Positions 30,815-40,623 of a stretch of 42,132 nt of DNA are shown here, one piece after another. The notes under the pieces were generated by a model. That model saw only the letters and a program-made list of their open reading frames with translations, had not been told where the DNA came from and made no database searches. The stretch comes from Bacteroidales bacterium UBA3824 (GTDB lineage: Bacteria; Bacteroidota; Bacteroidia; Bacteroidales; UBA3824): NCBI GenBank assembly GCA_002393195.1, contig DGIK01000172.1:1-42132 (forward strand), given 5' to 3'. Within the stretch, counting starts at the first letter, position 1. Every line of letters begins with the position of its first letter. The translations under genes were made by a program, and so were the position numbers.

Positions 30815-32293
30815 ATGAAACTTTCAGAAATACTCAATAGAATCACCGTAAAGGAGAGTCATGGCAATCTTGATGTAGATATTGCCGACATCGCATCCGA
30901 TTCGCGCAAAGTGTCGCAAGGTACTCTCTTTGTGGCTGTTAAGGGTACAAAGTTGGACGGACATACCTACATCCCGTCTGTTGTGGCGTCCGGTGCGACG
31001 GCTGTGGTGTGCGAGCAGTTGCCGTCGCAGTTGCCCGAAGGCGTGGTTTTCGTCAAGGTAGATGACACCGCCGACGCACTCGGCAAGATTGCATCGGCAT
31101 TTTATGGTTATCCGTCCGAGCAACTCACATTGTCGGGCGTTACAGGCACCAATGGCAAGACAACGACGGCTACATTGCTGTACAAACTATTCCGTGGACT
31201 TGGCTACAAGGCGGGATTGCTCTCCACGGTAGTCAATTGCGTTGACGACGAGCAAGAGCCGGCGCAGCAGACCACGCCCGACCCAATCACCATCAACCGC
31301 CTGATGGCAAGGATGGTAGAGAAGGGCTGCGAGTATTGTTTTATGGAAGTTTCGTCGCACTCGATAGTGCAAAAACGTATTGCGGGCTTGAAGTTTAAGT
31401 TGGGCATTTTTTCCAACATCACCCTCGACCATTTGGATTACCACAAGACCTTCCAGGAATACATCAAGGCTAAGAAGTTGTTTTTCGACAATCTGCCGCA
31501 GGACGCATTTTCGCTCATCAACACCGATGATAAAAACGGCAAGGTGATGGTGCAAAACACCAAATCCACCGTCAAGACGTATGGCTTGACAGGTTTCAAC
31601 GATTTCAACGCCAATATTTTGGAATGTGGATTTGAGGGTATGTCGCTCAATATCTGCGGCAAGGAGATGTGGACATTGTTGCCGGGCAGGTTCAACGCTT
31701 ACAATGTATTGGCGGTGTATAGTTCGGCGGTGTTGCTTGGTCAGAAGCCCGAAGAGATTTTGCAGGTGTTGAGCGGGCTGCATCCTGTGGCAGGGCGTTT
31801 TGACATTGTGAATCTCGCTGGCAAGACAGCCATTGTCGATTATGCTCACACGCCCGATGCATTGGAAAACGTAATTTCCGCAATCAACAAAATCCGTTGC
31901 GATATGCAGCCCACGACACTCATTACTGTCTGTGGCTGTGGCGGCGACCGCGACAGGAGCAAGCGTCCATTGATGGCGCAGATAGCCGCCAAAAATTCCG
32001 ACAAGGTGATACTCACGTCCGACAATCCCCGCACCGAAAATCCCGAAGCCATCCTCGACGAGATGATGGCGGGATTGAAGCCGGAGAATATGTCTAATGT
32101 TCTGCGTATCAGCGACCGACGCACAGCGATACAGACAGCCTGTATGATTGCTCAGAAGGGCGACATCATACTCATCGCTGGCAAGGGACACGAAAATTAT
32201 CAGGACGTGATGGGTGTCAAGCACCACTTTGACGACAAGGAGATTGCCACCGAAATCTTGAAGATGCAGGCGGCGCAACAGGTTAATAACTAA
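30815..32293 (+). CDS. murE: UDP-MurNAc-tripeptide synthetase MurE (meso-DAP type)
   Basis: A 492-residue Mur ligase. The P-loop is GTNGKTTT (111-118) after LSGVT; the SSHSIVQKRI and FSNITLDHLDYH segments belong to the central domain; the C-terminal domain has CGCGGDRDRSKRP and LTSDNPRTENP. The DNPR motif is the signature of ligases that add meso-diaminopimelate rather than lysine, so this organism should make DAP-type peptidoglycan. It adds the third amino acid to UDP-MurNAc-L-Ala-D-Glu in the cytoplasm with ATP. Length is normal. Confidence 0.97.
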   Translation: MKLSEILNRITVKESHGNLDVDIADIASDSRKVSQGTLFVAVKGTKLDGHTYIPSVVASGATAVVCEQLPSQLPEGVVFVKVDDTADALGKIASAFYGYPSEQLTLSGVTGTNGKTTTATLLYKLFRGLGYKAGLLSTVVNCVDDEQEPAQQTTPDPITINRLMARMVEKGCEYCFMEVSSHSIVQKRIAGLKFKLGIFSNITLDHLDYHKTFQEYIKAKKLFFDNLPQDAFSLINTDDKNGKVMVQNTKSTVKTYGLTGFNDFNANILECGFEGMSLNICGKEMWTLLPGRFNAYNVLAVYSSAVLLGQKPEEILQVLSGLHPVAGRFDIVNLAGKTAIVDYAHTPDALENVISAINKIRCDMQPTTLITVCGCGGDRDRSKRPLMAQIAAKNSDKVILTSDNPRTENPEAILDEMMAGLKPENMSNVLRISDRRTAIQTACMIAQKGDIILIAGKGHENYQDVMGVKHHFDDKEIATEILKMQAAQQVNN

Positions 32294-32319
32294 ACTTTTA
32301 AGACTTAGGAAAATAGAAG

Positions 32320-33564
32320 ATGCTTTATTATTTGTTCCATTATTTGGAGGATTTCAATTTCCCCGGCGCGAGGTTGTTTGGCTACATCTCGTTTCGCTCC
32401 GCAGCGGCAGTAATATTGTCGCTGCTCATCACGATGGTTTTCGGCAAAAAACTCATTGAAGTTTTGCGCCGCCGTCAGATAGGTGAGAGCGTGAGGTCGT
32501 TGTATTTGGAGGGTCAAAACCAAAAAGCCGGTACGCCTACAATGGGCGGCATCATCATTATCGCTTCGATATTGGTGCCGGTGCTGTTGCTGTGCGATAT
32601 TTTCAATATCTACGTGATGTTGTTGATATTCACCACGGTATGGCTGGGCGCGATAGGTTTTGCCGACGATTATATAAAGGTGTTCAAGAAAAACAAGGAC
32701 GGACTCAGCAGCCGTGCCAAACTTTTGGGACAGATAACACTCGGCGTTGTTATCGGCATTGCAGTATATACGAGCGACGACATTGTAGTTCGCGAGAAGT
32801 TTCTGGTTGACGACGGTGCTGTGGAGCAGATAGCACAGTCAGATACTTACACGCTACCGGCTTCCAAGTCGCCGGATGTCAAGTCGCTGAAAACCACAGT
32901 GCCATTCTTGAAGCACAACGAGTTTGACTACTCTAAGATTGTGTGGTTTCTCGATATGGACAAGTACGGCTGGGTGGCTGGCATCATTTTTATAATTGTT
33001 GTAACGTTCATTATAACAGCGGTTTCCAATGGTGCAAACATCACCGACGGTCTCGACGGACTTGCGGCGGGTACATCGGCGGTGTCGGCTACTACGCTGT
33101 TGGTTTTTGCATACGTATCGGGCAATGTGGTGTTTTCGCAATACCTTAATATAATGTATATTCCTGGTATTGGAGAACTTGTGATTTTCACGTCCGCCTT
33201 CATCGGTGCAACTCTTGGTTTCCTGTGGTACAATTCATATCCCGCTCAGATTTTCATGGGCGACACCGGCAGCCTTACCATCGGCGGTATTATCGCTGTG
33301 CTGGCGATATTGGTGAGGAAAGAATTGTTGATTCCGATTTTCTGTGGAATCTTCTTGATGGAAAACCTCAGCGTGATATTGCAGGTATGGTATTTCAAAC
33401 ACACGTTGCGCAAATACGGCGAGGGACGGCACTTGTTTTATATGGCGCCGTTGCATCATCATTATCAGAAAAAAGGTCTTCCAGAGGCGAAGATTGTTAC
33501 AAGGTTTTTGATTATAGCGTTGATACTTGCCGTAGTGTCGGTATTAACATTGAAAATCAGGTAG
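32320..33564 (+). CDS. mraY: Phospho-MurNAc-pentapeptide translocase MraY
   Basis: A 414-residue multi-pass membrane enzyme. Conserved segments: KAGTPTMGG (69-77), [17 protein letters not shown] (114-130; catalytic Asp pair), [15 protein letters not shown] and [12 protein letters not shown], and a late [12 protein letters not shown] loop of about 60 residues (about 150-205) between helices is longer than in proteobacterial MraY but usual in Bacteroidota. It transfers phospho-MurNAc-pentapeptide to undecaprenyl phosphate, forming lipid I at the inner membrane. Confidence 0.97.
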   Translation: MLYYLFHYLEDFNFPGARLFGYISFRSAAAVILSLLITMVFGKKLIEVLRRRQIGESVRSLYLEGQNQKAGTPTMGGIIIIASILVPVLLLCDIFNIYVMLLIFTTVWLGAIGFADDYIKVFKKNKDGLSSRAKLLGQITLGVVIGIAVYTSDDIVVREKFLVDDGAVEQIAQSDTYTLPASKSPDVKSLKTTVPFLKHNEFDYSKIVWFLDMDKYGWVAGIIFIIVVTFIITAVSNGANITDGLDGLAAGTSAVSATTLLVFAYVSGNVVFSQYLNIMYIPGIGELVIFTSAFIGATLGFLWYNSYPAQIFMGDTGSLTIGGIIAVLAILVRKELLIPIFCGIFLMENLSVILQVWYFKHTLRKYGEGRHLFYMAPLHHHYQKKGLPEAKIVTRFLIIALILAVVSVLTLKIR

Positions 33565-33593
33565 TTATAAACGAATAAAACAGCATAAAGGTC

Positions 33594-34943
33594 ATGAGCA
33601 AGATAGTAGTTTTGGGAGCAGGAGAGAGCGGCGTAGGTGCTGCAATTTTGGCAAAGAAAAAAGGCTTTGAGGTTTTCGTGTCGGATTTTGGCACGATTAA
33701 GCCGCAGTATGTCAAGATGTTGGACGACAATGGCATCCAGTATGAGCAAGGTGGACACACGGAGTCAAAAATCCTTGATGCCAAGGAGGTCGTAAAGTCG
33801 CCCGGCATCAAAAACGACGCGCCGATTGTATTGAAACTCGTTGCCGCCAATATCCCCGTCATCTCGGAGATAGAATTTGCCGCCCGTTACACGGATGCGC
33901 AGTTTGTCTGCATCACCGGCAGCAACGGCAAGACCACCACTACCGAACTTACTTACAGCATTTTGAAGAAGGCAGGTCTCGACGTGGCTATGGCAGGCAA
34001 CGTCGGCAACAGTCTTGCAATGCTTGTGGCTGGCGACCACGACTACAAATATTATGTGTTGGAACTTTCAAGTTTCCAGCTCGACAATATGTACGACTTC
34101 CGCGCTCATGTGGCTGTCATCACCAACATAACGCCCGACCATCTCGACCGTTATGACTTCAAGATGCAAAATTACACAGATTCCAAGATGCGCATCACGC
34201 GCAATCAGGGCAAGGACGATGTTTACATCTATTTTGCTGACGACCCGATACTTGCCGCCGAGGCTAAGAAGAGGAGTTTTGAACAGCAAGTGAAGACATT
34301 TTCGCTCGTTAAGAGACAAGATCCGGGCGCGTTTTTCCCGGAGGACGATGGTTATATCGAGATTTTGGACGGCTATCTGTGCAGCGCGTTGCCCTTCATC
34401 GGGATTCCTCTGCGCGGCAGGCACAACCGTTGCAACATAATGGCGGCAGTGCTTGCAGCAAGGGCTGTCGGCGTGCATTTTACTCGGATTGGAGATGCCG
34501 TAAGGGATTTTCAACCGCTCGAACACCGCGTGGAGCCGTGTGGCGAAGTCGATGGAGTTAAGTACGTCAACGATTCCAAAGGCACTAATGTGGATGCCGT
34601 GTGGTACGCCCTCGACACCGTTGGCGATGGCGTGGTGCTAATCCTCGGCGGCGTTGACAAGGGCAACGACTATTCACAGCTCTACGACCTCGTGGACAAG
34701 AAGGTGAAGGCGATAGTTGCCATGGGCGTTGACAATACGCCTATACACAAGGCATTTGACTGGCGCAAGAAGATTGTAGATGTACACAGCATGGCTGAGT
34801 GCATCGAGGCTTGTCGCTCACTTGCCACGGCTGGCGACACTGTATTGCTCTCCCCCGCGTGTGCAAGTTTCGATTTGTTCACGTGTTACGAGGACAGAGG
34901 CGAACAATTCAAGGAAGCTGTCAAGAAGTTGATGGCTAAGTAG
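33594..34943 (+). CDS. murD: UDP-MurNAc-L-alanine:D-glutamate ligase MurD
   Basis: A 449-residue Mur ligase with the N-terminal Rossmann motif VLGAGESGVGAAIL (6-19), ATP-binding GSNGKTT (109-115), the central-domain segment TNITPDHLDRYDF and the C-terminal YVNDSKGTNVDA and LLSPACASFDLF, the last being typical of MurD. It adds D-glutamate to UDP-MurNAc-L-Ala in the cytoplasm. It follows mraY by 29 bases. Confidence 0.97.
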   Translation: MSKIVVLGAGESGVGAAILAKKKGFEVFVSDFGTIKPQYVKMLDDNGIQYEQGGHTESKILDAKEVVKSPGIKNDAPIVLKLVAANIPVISEIEFAARYTDAQFVCITGSNGKTTTTELTYSILKKAGLDVAMAGNVGNSLAMLVAGDHDYKYYVLELSSFQLDNMYDFRAHVAVITNITPDHLDRYDFKMQNYTDSKMRITRNQGKDDVYIYFADDPILAAEAKKRSFEQQVKTFSLVKRQDPGAFFPEDDGYIEILDGYLCSALPFIGIPLRGRHNRCNIMAAVLAARAVGVHFTRIGDAVRDFQPLEHRVEPCGEVDGVKYVNDSKGTNVDAVWYALDTVGDGVVLILGGVDKGNDYSQLYDLVDKKVKAIVAMGVDNTPIHKAFDWRKKIVDVHSMAECIEACRSLATAGDTVLLSPACASFDLFTCYEDRGEQFKEAVKKLMAK

Positions 34944-34963
34944 TTGTAAAAAAACAAAAAGAT

Positions 34964-34968
34964 GGAGG
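34964..34968 (+). promoter_or_regulatory. Shine-Dalgarno sequence of ftsW
   Basis: GGAGG lies seven bases before the ATG at 34976 and selects it over a TTG at 34970. Such sites are uncommon in Bacteroidota. Confidence 0.6.
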
Positions 34969-34975
34969 ATTGAAG

Positions 34976-36175
34976 ATGGAACGTTTCAAGAGTATGATTA
35001 GGGGCGACAAGACCATTTGGTTTTTTGTGATCCTGTTGGCGGGCGTGGGTATCGTGGAAGTATATAGTTGTACGTCTATGATTGCGTATAAGTTTCAAGA
35101 CGGCGACACTTTCCATTATCCGCTGAGGCACATTGCCTACATTATTATGGGATTCATAATGATGTGCCTTTTTAGCTGGATACCATATAAGCGGTATGCC
35201 AAGATAGCCGACGGCTTTTTGTGGCTATGTGTAGGTCTGCTTGTGCTCACGCTTATCACTGGTACTGCCACCAACGACGCCAAACGTTGGTTTACAATAC
35301 CGCTTATTGGATTGTCGTTTCAGACGAGTGATTTTGCCAAGCTCGCTCTTGTGATATATCTTTCCAAAATGCTTGCCCTCGCTCAGGTGGAGCCCGAAAA
35401 CCGAAAGATATGTTTTGGAAAGAGTTTGGTGGCGATAATATTGGTGTGTGGATTTGTGTTTCCAGCCAATTTTTCCACAGCCTTGCTCATAGGCGTTTCG
35501 AGTCTCGGTATGCTTGTACTTGGCAATTTTCCGCGCAAGTGGATATGGGCGTTGGTAGGCTTGTCGATTCTGTTGGTCATCATGTTTGTGCTTGTGGTGA
35601 AGGGCTTCGGCTTGAGTTCGAGGTTCGACACTTGGATTTCCCGTATAGAGACATTCTTCTCTGGTGGCGGCTTCAATAGGGATTTCCAGTCGGAGCAGTC
35701 GCTTGTGGCGATAGGTCTTGGCGGCATCAATGGCGCGGGCATTGGCTCTGGTATTCAAAACAACTCGTTGCCGCATCCGTATTCTGATTTTATATTCGCT
35801 ACCATAGCGCACGAGATAGGTGTGTGGGGCGTGTTGGGCGTGATTATTTGTTACATGGTGATTTTTTACAAGTGCGTGCAGATAGTCAAGAATGTGCCCA
35901 CGCTCTTCCCGGCGTTGCTGGTGATGGGCTTCCTGATGAACATAATGTTGCAGACCTTGGTTAATATGCTTGTTGCCACTGGACTTATGCCTGTAACGGG
36001 GCAGCCGTTGCCATTCGTGAGTATGGGCGGCTCGTCGATAGTGAGCACGGGCATTGCCCTCGGTATCATACTCAATATATCTCGGTATGCCGATCAGCAA
36101 GAGACTGTCTCTGAGATAGAACAGGACGACAATGAGATGGAAGAGATTGTCGATTACCCGTTTATGGCTGGTTGA
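34976..36175 (+). CDS. ftsW: Septal peptidoglycan glycosyltransferase FtsW (SEDS family)
   Basis: A 399-residue protein with about ten membrane helices. SEDS landmarks: DAKRWFTIPLIGLSFQTSDFAKL near 100-123, PHPYSDFIFATIAHEIGVWG near 260, and PLPFVSMGGSSIVSTGIALG near 345. SEDS proteins polymerise lipid II into glycan strands, and FtsW pairs with FtsI at the septum. The start at ATG 34976 is supported by the GGAGG at 34964-34968. The C-terminus ends in an acidic cytoplasmic tail. Confidence 0.95.
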   Translation: MERFKSMIRGDKTIWFFVILLAGVGIVEVYSCTSMIAYKFQDGDTFHYPLRHIAYIIMGFIMMCLFSWIPYKRYAKIADGFLWLCVGLLVLTLITGTATNDAKRWFTIPLIGLSFQTSDFAKLALVIYLSKMLALAQVEPENRKICFGKSLVAIILVCGFVFPANFSTALLIGVSSLGMLVLGNFPRKWIWALVGLSILLVIMFVLVVKGFGLSSRFDTWISRIETFFSGGGFNRDFQSEQSLVAIGLGGINGAGIGSGIQNNSLPHPYSDFIFATIAHEIGVWGVLGVIICYMVIFYKCVQIVKNVPTLFPALLVMGFLMNIMLQTLVNMLVATGLMPVTGQPLPFVSMGGSSIVSTGIALGIILNISRYADQQETVSEIEQDDNEMEEIVDYPFMAG

Positions 36176-36237
36176 TGGTATGCAACGTGATGTAGCATAG
36201 GACATAGTTGATGTAAAAAAAAGCAAAATACTATAAT

Positions 36238-37329
36238 ATGAAAGTGTTGATAGGAGGCGGCGGCACAGGCGGACACGTATTCCCCGCTATTGCGATAGCG
36301 CAGGCGTTGCGCCGTATCGATCCGCAGATAGATATATTGTTTGTGGGCGCCAAGGACAAGATAGAGATGGAGAAGGTGCCGGCGGCGGGGTTCAATATCA
36401 TTGGGCTCCCGGCGGCTGGATTGCAGAGAAAAAAGTTTTTCAAGAATCTCTCGCTGCCTTTTAAGTTGCTTACGTGCATGATTAAGTCGCGTAAGATAAT
36501 CAAGGACTTCAAGCCCGACATTGCCGTTGGCGTGGGCGGATATGCGAGCGGACCTATACTCCGTGCCGCTGCCAAACAGGGTGTGCCGATTGTGTTGCAG
36601 GAGCAAAATTCTCATGCCGGTGTTACCAATCAGATTTTGGCGAAGAAGGCGTCGAAGATTTTTACGGCATACGACGGCATGGAGAAGTATTTTGACAAGA
36701 GCAAAATCTTCTTTGCGGGCAATCCTGTGCGTGCCGACATTGCCGAAATCAGTGCAACACGCGATGAGGCGTTGGCGCATTTTGAGCTAAGCCCCGATAA
36801 GCCCGTGGTGCTTTCGGTGGGTGGCAGCCTTGGAGCTGGCACTATCAACAAGAGCATCATGGCTCACATCGACGAATTTGAAAAGGCTGGAATCCAGTTG
36901 ATATGGCAGACTGGCAAGTATTATTATGACAACATCATGGCGTGGCTTGCTGGCAAAAAATATACCTGCATACATCCTATGGCGTTTGTCAAACGGATGG
37001 ACTTGGCTTACAAGGCAGCGGACGTTGTGGTTTCGCGGTCTGGAGCGTTGTCGGTGTCTGAATTGTGTCTGGCGGCAAAGCCGGTGATTTTTATCCCGTC
37101 GCCCAATGTAGCGGAAGACCATCAGACCAAAAATGCCATGGCACTTGTCAACAAGGATGCGGCGGCTTTGCTTCCGGACGCTGAGGCTGAGGCAAAATTT
37201 TTTGACGAAGTGTCGGCTCTCGTGGCAGACGAAGACAAAAAAAAGGCTTTCGCCGTCAATATTTCTCAGCTCGCTGTGAAAAATTCAGCCGATCTGATTG
37301 CAAAGGAGATTGTGCAAATGGTCAAGTAA
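36238..37329 (+). CDS. murG: UDP-GlcNAc:lipid I GlcNAc transferase MurG
   Basis: A 363-residue GT28 glycosyltransferase with the N-terminal GGGGTGGH (6-13) substrate loop, VGVGGYASGPILRAA, QEQNSHAGVTNQIL and the C-terminal UDP-binding region VSRSGALSVSEL and VAEDHQTKNAMALV. It converts lipid I to lipid II at the inner face of the inner membrane. The gene is 62 bases after ftsW, and a 94-base gap follows before the unknown lipoprotein. Confidence 0.97.
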   Translation: MKVLIGGGGTGGHVFPAIAIAQALRRIDPQIDILFVGAKDKIEMEKVPAAGFNIIGLPAAGLQRKKFFKNLSLPFKLLTCMIKSRKIIKDFKPDIAVGVGGYASGPILRAAAKQGVPIVLQEQNSHAGVTNQILAKKASKIFTAYDGMEKYFDKSKIFFAGNPVRADIAEISATRDEALAHFELSPDKPVVLSVGGSLGAGTINKSIMAHIDEFEKAGIQLIWQTGKYYYDNIMAWLAGKKYTCIHPMAFVKRMDLAYKAADVVVSRSGALSVSELCLAAKPVIFIPSPNVAEDHQTKNAMALVNKDAAALLPDAEAEAKFFDEVSALVADEDKKKAFAVNISQLAVKNSADLIAKEIVQMVK

Positions 37330-37423
37330 AGTTTGAGTAAAAAAAAATAAACATTTTTTTTACAAAAATTGTCCGAGATAAGAAATTTTTTAGTAATTTT
37401 ACGCGGTTAAAAATTTTGTTACT

Positions 37424-38323
37424 ATGAAAAGAGTTTTTGTATATATCAAAATAGCGTCTGCGGCGTTGCTGCTTGTTGTGATGCAGGGCTGTAACGGCAG
37501 GATTAGCGATACTCTGTCGCTTTCCAAGAGCAATCTTGAGACTCGTATTGCCACTACTACGGAGTTGCTGTTGGACAATATGGCGGATACTTACACCAAG
37601 GTGCAGGATCTCTCCTTTGAGTCCGAGTATGATGGCGTCGTGGCTGGCATCTTGTCGTCCAATGGCGTCGAGTACGAGCCTTCGCCGCTCATCAGCGATT
37701 CGTTGAAGCTCAGGATGCAGCTCATCCATCTCTATAAGCAGGCTGTACATGAGTATGCGTTGCTCGTGGACGACGGCTACAAGGGCAAGGTGGGATTGTT
37801 TGGCAATTGCTGCAATTCTATCCTCGAAACTTACAATCAGCTCGATACCGCCATCGCCAAGTCGTTCAATTCGCAAGTGATGCCGCTCGTAAGGGCTTCA
37901 CGTTATGACAAAAATTCTGTTTCGGAACAGCTGATAAAAGCCCTCGCAACTGTATGGGCAAAGGACGTGGACGCATTGAGCAATCAGCTCGGCACCTCGT
38001 TCCAAGATTATCAGGCTGCGCTTTCCTCTATACCCGACGACGCCTTCGACGAGGAAAAACTCGCCAAACACGTCTCCGCTCCTTACAACGGCAAACACAA
38101 CCTCGCCGAAATTTACAAGATTGAACTCATTAAACAAAGGCGCAATATGCTCCACTCCCTCGTCCAACAGCAGATCAACATTACGTCAGCTCTTCAATAC
38201 CTTCAACACGCCCTCGCGGAGTTTGTGAAGAAGAGTGGCGACAATGATGTCGTGCTCAATTACCTCAAACGCATCGACCTCCTGTTTGGTGCAGGCGAGA
38301 ATATCAATACAGACCGGGAGTAG
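37424..38323 (+). CDS. Unknown lipoprotein inside the dcw cluster
   Basis: A 299-residue predicted lipoprotein inserted between murG and murC. The signal peptide ends in VMQGC (lipidated Cys23). The mature protein is almost entirely helical (LSKSNLETRIATTTELLLDN; NSVSEQLIKALATVWAKD; LIKQRRNMLHSLVQQQINIT) with a pair of cysteines (GNCCNS). I recognise no family. The gap of 94 bases before it contains a weak promoter-like TAATTTTA (37394-37401), so it may have its own transcript start. It is in the same orientation as the whole cluster and 43 bases ahead of murC. A role in the envelope is suggested only by location. Confidence 0.8.
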   Translation: MKRVFVYIKIASAALLLVVMQGCNGRISDTLSLSKSNLETRIATTTELLLDNMADTYTKVQDLSFESEYDGVVAGILSSNGVEYEPSPLISDSLKLRMQLIHLYKQAVHEYALLVDDGYKGKVGLFGNCCNSILETYNQLDTAIAKSFNSQVMPLVRASRYDKNSVSEQLIKALATVWAKDVDALSNQLGTSFQDYQAALSSIPDDAFDEEKLAKHVSAPYNGKHNLAEIYKIELIKQRRNMLHSLVQQQINITSALQYLQHALAEFVKKSGDNDVVLNYLKRIDLLFGAGENINTDRE

Positions 38324-38366
38324 TATTTTAATGTAGAACAAGCCGTTAGAAAATTCAAAAGATAAA

Positions 38367-39791
38367 ATGAACAAGTTTGAGCAGATAGACAATGTATATA
38401 TCATTGGCATCGGCGGTATAGGCATCAGTGCGCTTGCACGTTACTTCAATGGCCTTGGTAAGACTGTGGCTGGCTACGACCTTCACAAGTCGGAGCTTAC
38501 CGCGCGTCTCGAAGGCGAAGGCATGTCAATCACTTATACCGACGATGTAGCCACCGTGCCGTCGCCGTTTGTCAGCAATCGGGAGCGCACATTGGTGATA
38601 TATACCCCTGCCGTACCTGTTACCAACCAAATATTTACTTTTTTCAAAGACAACGGCTACGATATGCACAAGCGCGCCGAGGTACTCGGTATGATTGCCA
38701 ACAATTATACTACGATAGCAGTGTCTGGCACACATGGCAAGACCACCAATTCTTGTGTAATATCCAATATCATTCAATGCGCCGGCAAGGATGGTTTTGC
38801 CTTCCTTGGGGGTATCTCGCGCAATATCGACAGCAACCTCGTATTGCCGTCGGGCAAGGCGCAATACAACAATCCCGACACGCTGCTTGTGGCGGAGGCT
38901 GACGAGTTTGATAGGTCGTTCCTCTGGCTCAACCCGACTGTAACGATTGTTACATACGTGGATGCCGACCACCTCGACATTTACAAGGATAGAAACGATA
39001 TTATTGACACTTTCAATCAGTTTGTGCAAAAATGCAGGCCGGGCGGCATTGTTATTGTCAATAAAAAAATAGATACGCTCATCGACTGCAAGGCTTTGCG
39101 CAAGGTAACGTATTCCGAGTCAGACAGCACTTGCGACTATTACGCTACCAATATCAGGCTTGCCAACGGAGTATATACGATAGACGCTGTGACGCCATCT
39201 GGCATCATTCGCGATATAATGATAGGAGCCAAAGGCCGCGTCAACGTGGAAAACACAATGGCGTGTGTGGCTGCGGCACAAGCAGTGGGCATAGATGAGG
39301 CTTATATAAAGGAGGGCATCGCCACATTCAAGGGTGTAAAACGTCGTATGGAATTTCATGTGAATACGCCCGACGTGGTGTACATCGACGATTACGCGCA
39401 TCATCCGAGGGAGCTTTCCGCCACCATCAATTCGGTGAAGGAGTTGTTTCCCGGCAAGAAACTCACTGGCATATTCCAACCGCACCTCTACACGAGGACG
39501 CGGGATTTGGCAGAAGGATTTGCAGAAAGCCTCGACGCTCTCGACGAATTGTTGCTTATGGACATCTACCCGGCTCGCGAACAGCCGATTCCTGGCGTGG
39601 ATTCGCAGTTGATAGCCAAACAGATGCACCGTTGCAAGGTTCACTTGGTAAACGGCAAGGACAATATCATTGCCAAACTATTGTCCGACAATGTGGAAGT
39701 GGTGCTTACATTGGGAGCAGGAAGCGTTGACCAGCTTGTGGCTCCGATAACAGAGGCATTGAGCAAAAACATATCGCCAACAAACACTTAA
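38367..39791 (+). CDS. murC: UDP-MurNAc:L-alanine ligase MurC
   Basis: A 474-residue Mur ligase with the N-terminal UDP-binding IIGIGGIGISALARY (12-26), P-loop GTHGKTT (121-127), the ADEFDRSFLWLNPT central segment and the C-terminal FQPHLYTRTRDLAEGFA and LTLGAGSVDQL. It adds L-alanine to UDP-MurNAc, the first peptide step. Its place after murG, before ftsQ, is the usual Bacteroidales order. Confidence 0.97.
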   Translation: MNKFEQIDNVYIIGIGGIGISALARYFNGLGKTVAGYDLHKSELTARLEGEGMSITYTDDVATVPSPFVSNRERTLVIYTPAVPVTNQIFTFFKDNGYDMHKRAEVLGMIANNYTTIAVSGTHGKTTNSCVISNIIQCAGKDGFAFLGGISRNIDSNLVLPSGKAQYNNPDTLLVAEADEFDRSFLWLNPTVTIVTYVDADHLDIYKDRNDIIDTFNQFVQKCRPGGIVIVNKKIDTLIDCKALRKVTYSESDSTCDYYATNIRLANGVYTIDAVTPSGIIRDIMIGAKGRVNVENTMACVAAAQAVGIDEAYIKEGIATFKGVKRRMEFHVNTPDVVYIDDYAHHPRELSATINSVKELFPGKKLTGIFQPHLYTRTRDLAEGFAESLDALDELLLMDIYPAREQPIPGVDSQLIAKQMHRCKVHLVNGKDNIIAKLLSDNVEVVLTLGAGSVDQLVAPITEALSKNISPTNT

Positions 39792-39795
39792 AAAA

Positions 39796-39801
39796 AGGAG
39801 G
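39796..39801 (+). promoter_or_regulatory. Shine-Dalgarno sequence of ftsQ
   Basis: AGGAGG lies eight bases before the ftsQ ATG at 39810, a full consensus site that is rare in this phylum. Confidence 0.65.
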
Positions 39802-39809
39802 AACGGGAA

Positions 39810-40595
39810 ATGAAATACTCAAAGAGCAAAATTTTCAAGGCGGTCGCCGTGGTAGTGTTGTTGGTAACAGTGTTTCTGTCGCTAAGCAAGTTTCACGATA
39901 CACGTTGCAATGTGGTATCCATCACGATAAAAGATTCGGCGGATGTCAAGTTTGTGGATGTCAACGATGTACGCACCATATTGAACTCCGTGATGGGCGA
40001 GATAGAAGGTCATACGATGGACAGCATCAATACCTTCTTATTCGACGAACAGTTGAGAAAATGCCCTTACATACGCAACGTGTCGATATACAAGTCGATA
40101 ACGGGCATACTCAATATCGACATACAGCAGCGCAAGCCGATATTATTGGTGCTAAATGACAAGCAAGATTATTACATCGACAGCGATGGGATGATATTTG
40201 CAGCAAGCGACAAGGATGCCTGTCAGTGCATCGTGGTGAATGGTCATGTCAGGGACAAGTACGATTTTACCGGCAACAAGATTTACAAGGCGGACCCCTA
40301 CGCTGAGGGCAGTCAGTCGGGCGAATTGTTTAAACTTGCGCAGCTGATACAAAGCGACGACTATTGGTCCGACCAGGTGGAGCAGATTTTCATCAACCAG
40401 GCGGGCGAATACGAAATGGTGCCGATGGTGGGAAATTTTGTGCTGAGCCTCGGGTCTATTGTTGATTACGACAAGAAGATGTACGAACTCAAGCAGTTTT
40501 TCTTCAAGGCACTGCCAAAATTAGGGTGGGACACATACCAGCAGATTTCTGTCAAGTACAACAACCAGATAGTCTGCAAACGTAGAAAGAAATAA
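39810..40595 (+). CDS. ftsQ: Cell division protein FtsQ
   Basis: A 261-residue bitopic membrane protein with a short basic cytoplasmic start (MKYSKSKIFK), one membrane helix (about 8-25) and a periplasmic part with a POTRA-like stretch (about 35-100; VDVNDVRTILN ... LRKCPYIRNVSIYKSITGILNIDIQQRKPI) and a C-terminal beta domain. Identification rests on this layout together with position between murC and ftsA, because FtsQ sequences are poorly conserved. It scaffolds the divisome together with the FtsL-like protein. Confidence 0.88.
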   Translation: MKYSKSKIFKAVAVVVLLVTVFLSLSKFHDTRCNVVSITIKDSADVKFVDVNDVRTILNSVMGEIEGHTMDSINTFLFDEQLRKCPYIRNVSIYKSITGILNIDIQQRKPILLVLNDKQDYYIDSDGMIFAASDKDACQCIVVNGHVRDKYDFTGNKIYKADPYAEGSQSGELFKLAQLIQSDDYWSDQVEQIFINQAGEYEMVPMVGNFVLSLGSIVDYDKKMYELKQFFFKALPKLGWDTYQQISVKYNNQIVCKRRKK

Positions 40596-40623
40596 AGAAC
40601 AATATAATATAGGGTTATTCGAT

